Source: Marinilactibacillus piezotolerans (GTDB lineage: Bacteria > Bacillota > Bacilli > Lactobacillales > Carnobacteriaceae_A). From it: a DNA stretch of 64,000 nucleotides. This document shows positions 57,353-64,000 of this stretch, piece after piece. The notes under the pieces were generated by a model that was given only the letters and a program-made list of their open reading frames with translations, did not search any database and was not told where the DNA came from. The stretch's first letter is position 1. Every line of letters begins with the position of its first letter. The translations under genes and the position numbers were made by a program. The stretch lies in the NCBI RefSeq assembly GCF_900114235.1, contig NZ_FOSJ01000004.1, positions 1-64,000 of the forward strand, read 5' to 3'.

Positions 57353-59110
57353 ATGAAAAAGACAAAAATTGTTTGTACTATTGGACCGGCAAGTGAATCG
57401 GTAGAAACTTTAACAAAATTAATGGAAGCTGGAATGAACGTAGCTCGTTTGAATTTTTCACATGGTGATCATGCTGAACACTTACAACGTATTAAAAACA
57501 TTCGCGAAGCAGCTGAAAAAACAAATAAACTAATTGCGATCATGCTAGATACTAAAGGTCCTGAAATCAGAACTCAAAATATGGTAGACGGTAAAATTGA
57601 AATCGTAAAAGGTAGCACCATTCGTATCTCAATGACTGAAGTTGAAGGAACTACTGAGAAATTTTCAGTGACTTATGCAGATTTGATTAATGATGTAAAT
57701 CCCGGATCAAGTATTTTACTAGACGATGGTTTAATCAACTTGCAAGTGACAGATATCGATCATGATAAAGGGGAAATTATTACTACAGCACTTAATACTG
57801 GTGACCTTAAAAATAAAAAAGGGGTTAACGTACCTGGTGTTTCTGTAAATCTTCCTGGTTTGACTGAAAAAGATAGAAATGATATTAATTTCGGATTAGA
57901 AAATGATATTGATTATATTGCTGCTTCTTTTGTACGTCGTCCATCTGATGTACTTGAAATTACAGAAGTTTTAGAAAAAGCTGGAAAAACTCACGTACAA
58001 ATTATTCCTAAAATTGAAAACCAAGAAGGTGTAGATAACCTTGAGGAAATCATTAAAATAGCTGATGGTTTAATGGTTGCTCGTGGAGATTTAGGGGTGG
58101 AAATTCCAGCTGAAGAAGTACCAATTGTTCAAAAACAAATGATTCGTATGTGTAATGCCGCTGGAAAACCAGTTATTACAGCTACTCAGATGTTAGATTC
58201 GATGCAAGTTAATCCGCGTCCAACACGTGCAGAAGCTTCCGATGTTGCAAATGCAATTTTTGATGGAACTGATGCAATTATGTTATCAGGAGAAACAGCT
58301 GCCGGAGACTATCCTGAAGAAGCTGTTCAAACAATGTATAATATAGCGATGCGCACTGAAGCTGCTTTAGTAGGACAAGATGCATATGCACTTAAATCTT
58401 ATGATCAGGGAGATATGACTGAAGCGATTGGACAAGCAGTTGGACATACTGCTCGTAACTTGAAAATCAATACAATAGTAGCAGCAACTGAATCTGGACA
58501 TACTGCTCGTATGATTTCTAAATTCCGTCCAAAAGCTGATATTCTAGCAGTAACTTTCTCAGAAGAGACAGCACGTGGATTATCTCTTCAATGGGGCGTT
58601 ATTCCAACAATCGCTGAAAAACCGACATCAACAGATGACATGTTTAATTTAGCAACTCAAACTACTATGGAAAAAGGCTATGCTAAAGAAGGCGACTTGA
58701 TTATTATTACTGCTGGAGTTCCTGTCGGAGAACGTGGAACAACTAATGTAATGAAAATTCAATTGATCGGTTCTAAACTGGTTAGCGGTCAAGGTGTTGG
58801 ATCAGAATCAGTTATCGGCAAAGCAATCGTAGCTTCTTCAGCTGATGAAGCTAATGAAAAAGCTGTTGAAGGTGGTATTTTAGTCGTTCAAAATACTGAT
58901 AAAGATTATTTACCTGCAATTGAAAAATCTGCTGCTATCGTTGTGGAACAAGGTGGATTAACTTCACACGCTGCAGTAATTGGAATAGCAATGGGTATTC
59001 CAGTAGTTGTGTCAGCAGAAAACGCAACTGAACTAATCGTACAAGACGAATTAATTACAGTAGATGCTCGTCGAGGTATTATTTACCGTGGAGCAACTAC
59101 AGCAATTTAA
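57353..59110 (+). CDS. pyk: Pyruvate kinase
   Basis: Converts phosphoenolpyruvate and ADP to pyruvate and [39 protein letters not shown] and [10 protein letters not shown] with the SGETAAG segment are diagnostic. The 585 residues include an extra C-terminal PEP-utiliser-like domain ([20 protein letters not shown]) common in Bacillota but absent in E. coli. AAAGTGGGAG precedes the ATG. A terminator follows directly. Confidence 0.97.
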   Translation: MKKTKIVCTIGPASESVETLTKLMEAGMNVARLNFSHGDHAEHLQRIKNIREAAEKTNKLIAIMLDTKGPEIRTQNMVDGKIEIVKGSTIRISMTEVEGTTEKFSVTYADLINDVNPGSSILLDDGLINLQVTDIDHDKGEIITTALNTGDLKNKKGVNVPGVSVNLPGLTEKDRNDINFGLENDIDYIAASFVRRPSDVLEITEVLEKAGKTHVQIIPKIENQEGVDNLEEIIKIADGLMVARGDLGVEIPAEEVPIVQKQMIRMCNAAGKPVITATQMLDSMQVNPRPTRAEASDVANAIFDGTDAIMLSGETAAGDYPEEAVQTMYNIAMRTEAALVGQDAYALKSYDQGDMTEAIGQAVGHTARNLKINTIVAATESGHTARMISKFRPKADILAVTFSEETARGLSLQWGVIPTIAEKPTSTDDMFNLATQTTMEKGYAKEGDLIIITAGVPVGERGTTNVMKIQLIGSKLVSGQGVGSESVIGKAIVASSADEANEKAVEGGILVVQNTDKDYLPAIEKSAAIVVEQGGLTSHAAVIGIAMGIPVVVSAENATELIVQDELITVDARRGIIYRGATTAI

Positions 59111-59113
59111 TTT

Positions 59114-59148
59114 AACTTAAACCATAATTTGAGTGGGTTAAGTTTTGT
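59114..59148 (+). terminator. Terminator of pfkA-pyk
   Basis: AACTTAAACC (59114-59123) pairs with GGGTTAAGTT (59135-59144) with one mismatch, followed by TTTT. It lies four bases after the pyk stop codon. Confidence 0.7.
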
Positions 59149-59308
59149 AGTAATGAATTTGACGATGAGATAATATAAATCTTGGAATAAGTTGAATTTC
59201 AGATAGTCATGATTTATCTGAGATAGTAACAATAACTTTCTCTAAGATTATATCTCATCGTTTTTCTTTTAAAGTTCATAATTACTATAAAAAAAGGAGT
59301 GAGAATAA

Positions 59309-60181
59309 ATGAATACGGGTAAAGTAATAACGGGTATGGTGACGGATAAGAATAATAAAGTGACATTTGTTCAAAATAATGGAATAACTTACCAAGTAGT
59401 ATCAGAAAATTCAATCGATTTAACATTAGGACAAACGATCGAAGGCTTTGCCTATACTGACAAAGAGGGCAATCAATTATTTTCTTTGGAAATTCCTGAA
59501 GTCAGAGTTGGAAATTTTGGTTGGGGAGATGTTATAGATGTTAAACGTAGTTTGGGTGTTTTTGTAAATGTAAACTGGAAAAATAAAGACTTGGTTATTT
59601 CATTAGATGATCTTCCAAATGAAGGACATTTGTGGCCGAAAAAAGGTGATAGACTATATGTTACTGTAGTGGTTGATGAAAAAGATCGTATGTGGGGTAA
59701 ACTAGCTGAAGAAGAAGATTTTTATGCGGTTTCTAAGCCTGGATTAAAAGAATCGCATAATCTGAATGTAAGTGGACATACATTTAGAATGAAAAAAAGT
59801 GGAACCTATTTTTATACGGAAGATAATTATGTTGGCTTTATTCATCCATCAGAACGGGAAAGAGAACCAAGATTGGGTGAGTTAGTCAATGGACGTATAA
59901 TAGGGTTGAGAGAAGATGGCGTATATTATGTATCGATGATGCCAAGAGCTCATGAAGTATTAGATGATGATGCAGCAATGTTACTTGAAGTATTAAGACG
60001 ATCTCCAGATCAGAAGTTTGAGTATAATGATAAAAGTGATCCACAATCCATCAAAAATCATTTTGGCATCAGTAAAGGACAGTTCAAGCGTGCGCTAGGT
60101 CGGTTACTGAAACAGAACCTGATTGAACAAGATGCTACAGGAACTAAGTTAATAAAAGAAAGTCAAACAGATAATGCTTAG
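59309..60181 (+). CDS. cvfB: S1-like RNA-binding virulence regulator CvfB
   Basis: A 290-residue protein of the CvfB/YitL family: three tandem S1-like OB folds (about 5-60, 65-130 and 140-210) and a C-terminal winged-helix domain (HFGISKGQFKRALGRLLKQNLI). GKVITGMVTDKNNKVTFV and GYVGFIHPSEREREPRLGELVNG are typical. Homologues influence RNA turnover and, in staphylococci, virulence gene expression. AAAAGGAGTGAG precedes the ATG. It lies between the pyk terminator and the fur promoter; the 198-base gap upstream holds no clear promoter. Confidence 0.92.
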   Translation: MNTGKVITGMVTDKNNKVTFVQNNGITYQVVSENSIDLTLGQTIEGFAYTDKEGNQLFSLEIPEVRVGNFGWGDVIDVKRSLGVFVNVNWKNKDLVISLDDLPNEGHLWPKKGDRLYVTVVVDEKDRMWGKLAEEEDFYAVSKPGLKESHNLNVSGHTFRMKKSGTYFYTEDNYVGFIHPSEREREPRLGELVNGRIIGLREDGVYYVSMMPRAHEVLDDDAAMLLEVLRRSPDQKFEYNDKSDPQSIKNHFGISKGQFKRALGRLLKQNLIEQDATGTKLIKESQTDNA

Positions 60182-60196
60182 TTTTATAGCGGAAGG

Positions 60197-60233
60197 TTGT
60201 ATCTTAAGCTTTTCTAGATTATACTGATTATAA
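60197..60233 (+). promoter_or_regulatory. fur promoter with PerR/Fur-type operator
   Basis: TTGTAT (60197-60202) and TATACT (60220-60225) are 17 bases apart. The -10 overlaps TTATACTGATTATAA (60219-60233), which differs in one position from the PerR box TTATAATnATTATAA. A further perfect palindrome, GATTATAATC, lies at 60256-60265. Repression by PerR, or autoregulation by Fur, is likely. Confidence 0.7.
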
Positions 60234-60288
60234 TTAATTGGACGTTTTGAAAATAGATTATAATCGTTTTTATTCTAAGGGGACAGCT

Positions 60289-60753
60289 ATGGAAAAAACA
60301 GATACTACTATCCAAAAAGTTAAACAGAAAATTTATAAAGCAGGTTATAAGTTAACCTCTCAAAGAGAAGATATTTTAAGGGTTTTACTTGATAATGAAC
60401 ACTTAAGTGCAGAAGAAATATATTTGAAAGTTAAAAGTGAAAATTCAGGTATAGGATTAGCAACTGTTTATCGCACTCTCGAATTGTTAAGTGAATTAAA
60501 CATTATAAATAAAATTGCCTTTCAAGATGGCATTTCTCGGTATGATGTAAATGATAATGATCGTCAGCATCAGCATCATTATCTGTTGTGTTTGAATTGC
60601 GGGAAAATTGATGAAGTTGAAAAAGATATGCTTATAGATGTGGAAAAAGAAGTAGAAAAAAGCTATCACTTTAAAATAAAAGATCACCGACTGACTTTTC
60701 ATGGTCTGTGCAAGAAATGTATTGAAGAGGCTGATGATCAAAACAAGGGGTAA
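60289..60753 (+). CDS. fur: Ferric uptake regulator Fur
   Basis: A 154-residue metalloregulator that represses iron uptake genes when loaded with Fe2+. The winged-helix DNA-binding domain (LTSQREDILRVLL, GLATVYRTLELL) is followed by the dimerisation domain with HHYLLC, two CxxC zinc motifs (CLNC and CKKC) and DHRLTFHGLC, which matches Fur of Bacillus subtilis rather than PerR or Zur. ATG at 60289 follows AAGGGGACA; an upstream in-frame ATG adds 17 poorly conserved residues across the operator region. It is seven bases before xerD. Confidence 0.93.
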   Translation: MEKTDTTIQKVKQKIYKAGYKLTSQREDILRVLLDNEHLSAEEIYLKVKSENSGIGLATVYRTLELLSELNIINKIAFQDGISRYDVNDNDRQHQHHYLLCLNCGKIDEVEKDMLIDVEKEVEKSYHFKIKDHRLTFHGLCKKCIEEADDQNKG

Positions 60754-60759
60754 TGTACT

Positions 60760-61668
60760 GTGTCAGTAGAATTAAAAAAAGAAGCATTAGAAGAATATCT
60801 GATTTTTTTAAAGATCGAAAGAGGACTATCTAAAAATTCTATTGAAAGTTATCAACGAGACCTGAATCAGTATATTACCTATTTGGATCAAGAAAAAATT
60901 AATTCATGGGATGAAATTAATCGATATATTATTTTGAATTTTTTAGAAAATCAGAAAAACGGACTCAAGTCTGATAATTCTCTTATCCGAATGATCTCAA
61001 GTTTACGCAGGTTTCATCAGTTTTTAAAACAGGAGAATTTATCTAAAGAAGATCCTATGCTCTATATTGAGACACCTAAAAAAGCTCAGACGCTTCCAAA
61101 AGTAATCTCTACAAATCAAATTGATATCTTATTATCAATACCTGATACATCTAATAAGATTGGGATAAGAGATCGGGCAATATTGGAGGTTATGTACGCT
61201 ACGGGAATAAGAATTTCAGAGTTAGTAAATTTGAAGCTAGAGGAACTACATCTTTCAATGAAGTTGATTCAAACGATTGGTAAAGGAGACAAAGAAAGAA
61301 TCTTGCCGATCGGGGAACAAGGAATCAGATGGGTAGAATATTACTTAGAGTATAGCAGACCGAAATTAGAAATGAAATCAGTACAGACTTCTCCTTTTGT
61401 TTTTTTGAATTTAAGAGGAACACAACTCAGCAGGCAAGGTGTCTGGAAGAAAATTAAAAAGATGGTCCAACAAGCAGGTATAAAGCAAAATGTTACCCCA
61501 CATACTTTAAGACACTCCTTCGCTACTCATTTGTTAGAGAATGGAGCGGATCTTAGAGTAGTACAGGAACTATTAGGACATTCAGATATCTCAACTACAC
61601 AGATATACACACACATTACTAAACACCGCTTAAAGGAAGTTTATGATGCTTATCATCCTAGAGCGTAA
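60760..61668 (+). CDS. xerD: Tyrosine recombinase XerD
   Basis: Site-specific recombinase that resolves chromosome dimers at dif with XerC. N-terminal SAM-like DNA-binding domain (about 1-90), then the catalytic domain with R in [11 protein letters not shown] in [45 protein letters not shown]; Tyr is near the end. The 302 residues are normal and the position between fur and deoB fits XerD (RipX), not XerC. GTG start with AAGGGG upstream. It is part of the fur-xerD-deoB-punA order. Confidence 0.95.
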   Translation: MSVELKKEALEEYLIFLKIERGLSKNSIESYQRDLNQYITYLDQEKINSWDEINRYIILNFLENQKNGLKSDNSLIRMISSLRRFHQFLKQENLSKEDPMLYIETPKKAQTLPKVISTNQIDILLSIPDTSNKIGIRDRAILEVMYATGIRISELVNLKLEELHLSMKLIQTIGKGDKERILPIGEQGIRWVEYYLEYSRPKLEMKSVQTSPFVFLNLRGTQLSRQGVWKKIKKMVQQAGIKQNVTPHTLRHSFATHLLENGADLRVVQELLGHSDISTTQIYTHITKHRLKEVYDAYHPRA

Positions 61669-61724
61669 CATATTTTCATTTAATTAATCAGCTAAAAACA
61701 AAAATTATCATTGGAGGAATTAAC

Positions 61725-62894
61725 ATGAGTTATGAACGTATTCATTTAATCGTTATGGATTCAGTAGGTATCGGAGAAGCGCCAGATGCAAAGGAATTTA
61801 ACGATGAGGGTGCCCACACATTAGGTCACATTGCTGAAAATACTGAATTGGATCTGCCTAATCTCAAAACTTTAGGATTAGGAAATATTGATAAGATTAA
61901 AGGTGTTGAAGCAACTCCTACGAGTATTGGATACCATACTAAGCTGGAAGAAAAATCAGTCGGTAAAGACACAATGACTGGTCATTGGGAACTAATGGGT
62001 CTTCATATAAAAACACCTTTCAGAGTATTTCCAAATGGGTTTCCTGAAGAACTGATTCAGCAAATTGAAAAGCATACAGGGAGAAAAATTGTTGCGAATA
62101 AACCAGCTTCTGGGACAGCTATCATTGATGAATATGGCGAACATCAGATGAAAACAGGTGATTTAATCGTTTATACGTCTGCTGATCCTGTTCTTCAGAT
62201 TGCAGCACATGAAGATATAATTCCTCTAGAAGAATTATATGAGATTTGTGAATACGTAAGAGAAATAACAAAAGATGATCCGTATATGATTGGTCGAATC
62301 ATCGCACGACCTTATATTGGAGAGCCAGGGAATTTCACTAGAACAAGTAATCGACATGACTATGCTCTTAGCCCTTTTGGACATACAGTCTTAGATTCTC
62401 TTAAAGAAGACAGAAAAGATGTCATAGCGGTTGGGAAAATTGATGATATCTTTAATAGCCAAGGAATCACTGAAATGGTTCGTACGAAATCTAACATGGA
62501 TGGAGTAGATCAGCTGCTTGAAGTCATGAAAAAAAATTTTAATGGATTGAGCTTTACTAACCTTGTAGATTTTGATGCACTATATGGTCACCGAAGAGAT
62601 GTTAATGGATATGCTAAAGCTTTAGAAGAATTCGATGCAAGAATTCCGGAGATACTAAGTATGCTTGAAGAAGATGACTTATTGATCATAACAGCAGACC
62701 ACGGAAATGATCCAACTCATCCTGGTACCGATCATACAAGAGAATTTGTACCAGTATTGTTTTATTCACCTAGTATGAAAAGCAATGGAGCTTTACCACA
62801 AGGATACTTTGCCGATATCAGTGCTACAATCGCAGATAATTTTAATGTTAAAAGTACCGGATTTGGTACAAGTATCTTATCAGATTTAAAGTAA
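61725..62894 (+). CDS. deoB: Phosphopentomutase
   Basis: Interconverts ribose/deoxyribose 1- and 5-phosphates, linking nucleoside salvage to pentose metabolism. It has [12 protein letters not shown], the [11 protein letters not shown] (catalytic Thr) segment, and C-terminal [19 protein letters not shown] with metal-binding Asp/His residues, typical of the alkaline phosphatase superfamily. The 389 residues are standard. TTGGAGG precedes the ATG. punA follows 34 bases later. Confidence 0.96.
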   Translation: MSYERIHLIVMDSVGIGEAPDAKEFNDEGAHTLGHIAENTELDLPNLKTLGLGNIDKIKGVEATPTSIGYHTKLEEKSVGKDTMTGHWELMGLHIKTPFRVFPNGFPEELIQQIEKHTGRKIVANKPASGTAIIDEYGEHQMKTGDLIVYTSADPVLQIAAHEDIIPLEELYEICEYVREITKDDPYMIGRIIARPYIGEPGNFTRTSNRHDYALSPFGHTVLDSLKEDRKDVIAVGKIDDIFNSQGITEMVRTKSNMDGVDQLLEVMKKNFNGLSFTNLVDFDALYGHRRDVNGYAKALEEFDARIPEILSMLEEDDLLIITADHGNDPTHPGTDHTREFVPVLFYSPSMKSNGALPQGYFADISATIADNFNVKSTGFGTSILSDLK

Positions 62895-62928
62895 TGGTAT
62901 AAAGTATCAATTAAAGGAGAATATAGAT

Positions 62929-63750
62929 ATGAATAGAGAGTATTTAGATAGTATTGGAAAAGCTGCTGTTTATCTTAAGAGTAAAGGAATTGATAAGCCA
63001 ACTGTTGGTCTGATTTTAGGATCAGGTCTTGGAGAACTGGCTGACGAAGCGGCAAATCAAATTGCAATTCCTTATGAAGAAATTCCCGGATTTCCAGTTT
63101 CCACAGTGGAAGGTCATGCAGGCCAACTTGTTTACGGAGAACTAGGTGGGAAAATGGTTTTAGCAATGCAAGGAAGATTCCATTTTTATGAAGGATATTC
63201 ACTTCAGGCGGTTACTTTCCCTGTTAGAGTCATGAAAGCTTTAGGTGTAGAAACATTAGTCGTAACAAATGCTGCTGGCGGAGTCAATATTTCCTTTAAT
63301 CCAGGAGATCTTATGATTATTACAGACCATATTAACTTCACTGGGGCAAATCCATTAATAGGAAAAAATGAATCTACTCTAGGACCAAGATTCACTGATA
63401 TGACGGCAGCTTATGATAATGAATACCAGAAATTGATCAAAGAATGTGCTAAAGAAAGTGATTTAGCTATTAAAGAAGGGGTTTACTTTGGATTGACAGG
63501 TCCTACTTATGAAACGCCAGCAGAAATTCAGATGATCCGCACACTAGGTGGAGATGCTGTAGGGATGTCTACAGTTCCTGAAGTTATAGTAGCCAATCAT
63601 GCTGGATTAAGAGTTGCCGGAATCTCTTGTATCACGAATTATGCTGCAGGAATGCAAAGCAACCTTGATCATGCTGAAGTAGTTGAAGTAACTACAAGAG
63701 TAAAAGAGTCATTCAAATCTTTAGTTAAAGACTTTGTTTCAAAAGTCTAA
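62929..63750 (+). CDS. punA: Purine nucleoside phosphorylase
   Basis: Phosphorolyses guanosine and inosine to base and ribose 1-phosphate, the substrate of DeoB. The low-molecular-mass trimeric class is shown by LILGSGLGELADE, GRFHFYEGYS, VTNAAGGVNISFNPGDLMII and GDAVGMSTVPEVIVANHAGL. The 273 residues are normal. AAAGGAG precedes the ATG. It ends the operon, followed by a strong terminator. Confidence 0.96.
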   Translation: MNREYLDSIGKAAVYLKSKGIDKPTVGLILGSGLGELADEAANQIAIPYEEIPGFPVSTVEGHAGQLVYGELGGKMVLAMQGRFHFYEGYSLQAVTFPVRVMKALGVETLVVTNAAGGVNISFNPGDLMIITDHINFTGANPLIGKNESTLGPRFTDMTAAYDNEYQKLIKECAKESDLAIKEGVYFGLTGPTYETPAEIQMIRTLGGDAVGMSTVPEVIVANHAGLRVAGISCITNYAAGMQSNLDHAEVVEVTTRVKESFKSLVKDFVSKV

Positions 63751-63778
63751 TCGAGTATTCGCTAAAATTTAATAATGT

Positions 63779-63816
63779 AAAAAGATAAAGATGAACACTT
63801 TTCATCTTTATCTTTT
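63779..63816 (+). terminator. Terminator of deoB-punA
   Basis: AAAAAGATAAAGATGAA (63779-63795) pairs with TTCATCTTTATCTTTTT (63800-63816) around a CACT loop. Strong and probably bidirectional. Confidence 0.92.
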
Positions 63817-63855
63817 TTTCAGAAAGTATATTAAATATAGAAACATCAAGGCAAT

Positions 63856-63884
63856 TTGATTTTTACAATAGATATCTGTATTAT
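63856..63884 (+). promoter_or_regulatory. Promoter of the gene starting at the window end
   Basis: TTGATT (63856-63861) and TATTAT (63879-63884) are 17 bases apart. It reads towards the right end of the window. Confidence 0.6.
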
Positions 63885-63987
63885 TGTCATGAGTAATAAA
63901 TTCATTTACAGGTAATTAAAAACAATTGGATAGCTAATGCTATCATTTATTCAAGACTATGACTAAAGAAATGTAGGTAGTGACAAA

Positions 63988-64000
63988 TGAGCCAATCTGA
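63988..64000 (+). CDS. Possible start of a further gene (truncated by window)
   Basis: ATG at 63988 (ATGAGCCAATCTGA) is preceded by GTAGGTAG, a moderate ribosome binding site, and by a promoter about 100 bases upstream. Only four codons are in the window, so no product can be given. Confidence 0.3.

Overview
The window is a contiguous piece of a low-GC Bacillota chromosome, almost certainly of the order Lactobacillales. The evidence is an Enterococcus-type V-ATPase operon (ntpFIKECGABD), an opp operon in the order DFBCA, separate RNase J2, ThiT/ThiN thiamine salvage, a Fur-xerD-deoB-punA block and AGGAGG-type ribosome binding sites throughout. A Na+-type V-ATPase rotor ring and a very acidic OppA would fit a salt- or alkali-tolerant member of the Carnobacteriaceae, but the genus is inference. 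No rRNA, tRNA, prophage or CRISPR array was seen. Most of the window is core genome.

Layout. 1-1.88 kb: a group II intron with a maturase/reverse transcriptase, convergent with birA. 1.9-9 kb: birA, RNase J2, a TPP riboswitch controlling thiT, cardiolipin synthase, a small minus-strand gene behind two LexA-like boxes, and a DegV/FakB-type fatty-acid-binding protein. 9.1-17.9 kb: nine-gene V-ATPase operon with its own promoter, leader hairpin and terminator. 18-19.3 kb: patatin-like phospholipase. 19.4-38.3 kb: the conserved Bacillota block gmk-rpoZ-coaBC-priA-fmt-rsmB-prpC-prkC-rsgA-rpe-thiN, then rpmB (minus strand), yloU, fakA, recG, plsX, acpP. 38.4-44.4 kb: oppDFBCA peptide importer. 44.5-47.8 kb: an HrtBA-like ABC exporter translationally coupled to a CrtN-like carotenoid desaturase. 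47.9-50 kb: yitU/yitV/yitW-like genes. 50-59.1 kb: clpB, dnaE, pfkA, pyk. 59.3-63.8 kb: cvfB, fur, xerD, deoB, punA.

How the genes work together. FakA with a DegV/FakB protein, PlsX and AcpP form the route by which exogenous or recycled fatty acids (possibly released by the patatin-like lipase) enter phospholipid synthesis; cardiolipin synthase works further down. ThiT imports thiamine and ThiN makes TPP, which is sensed by the riboswitch in front of thiT. PrpC/PrkC form the Ser/Thr phosphatase/kinase pair that monitors the cell wall. DeoB and PunA salvage nucleosides, while PfkA and Pyk are the two key glycolytic control enzymes.

The most interesting points are regulatory: a LexA-like double operator on a small gene, a PerR/Fur-type box over the fur promoter, a Shine-Dalgarno-masking hairpin downstream of the TPP aptamer, a PrpC frame whose only plausible start is CTG, and the HrtBA-CrtN gene coupling. 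I did not find a convincingly new multigene system.
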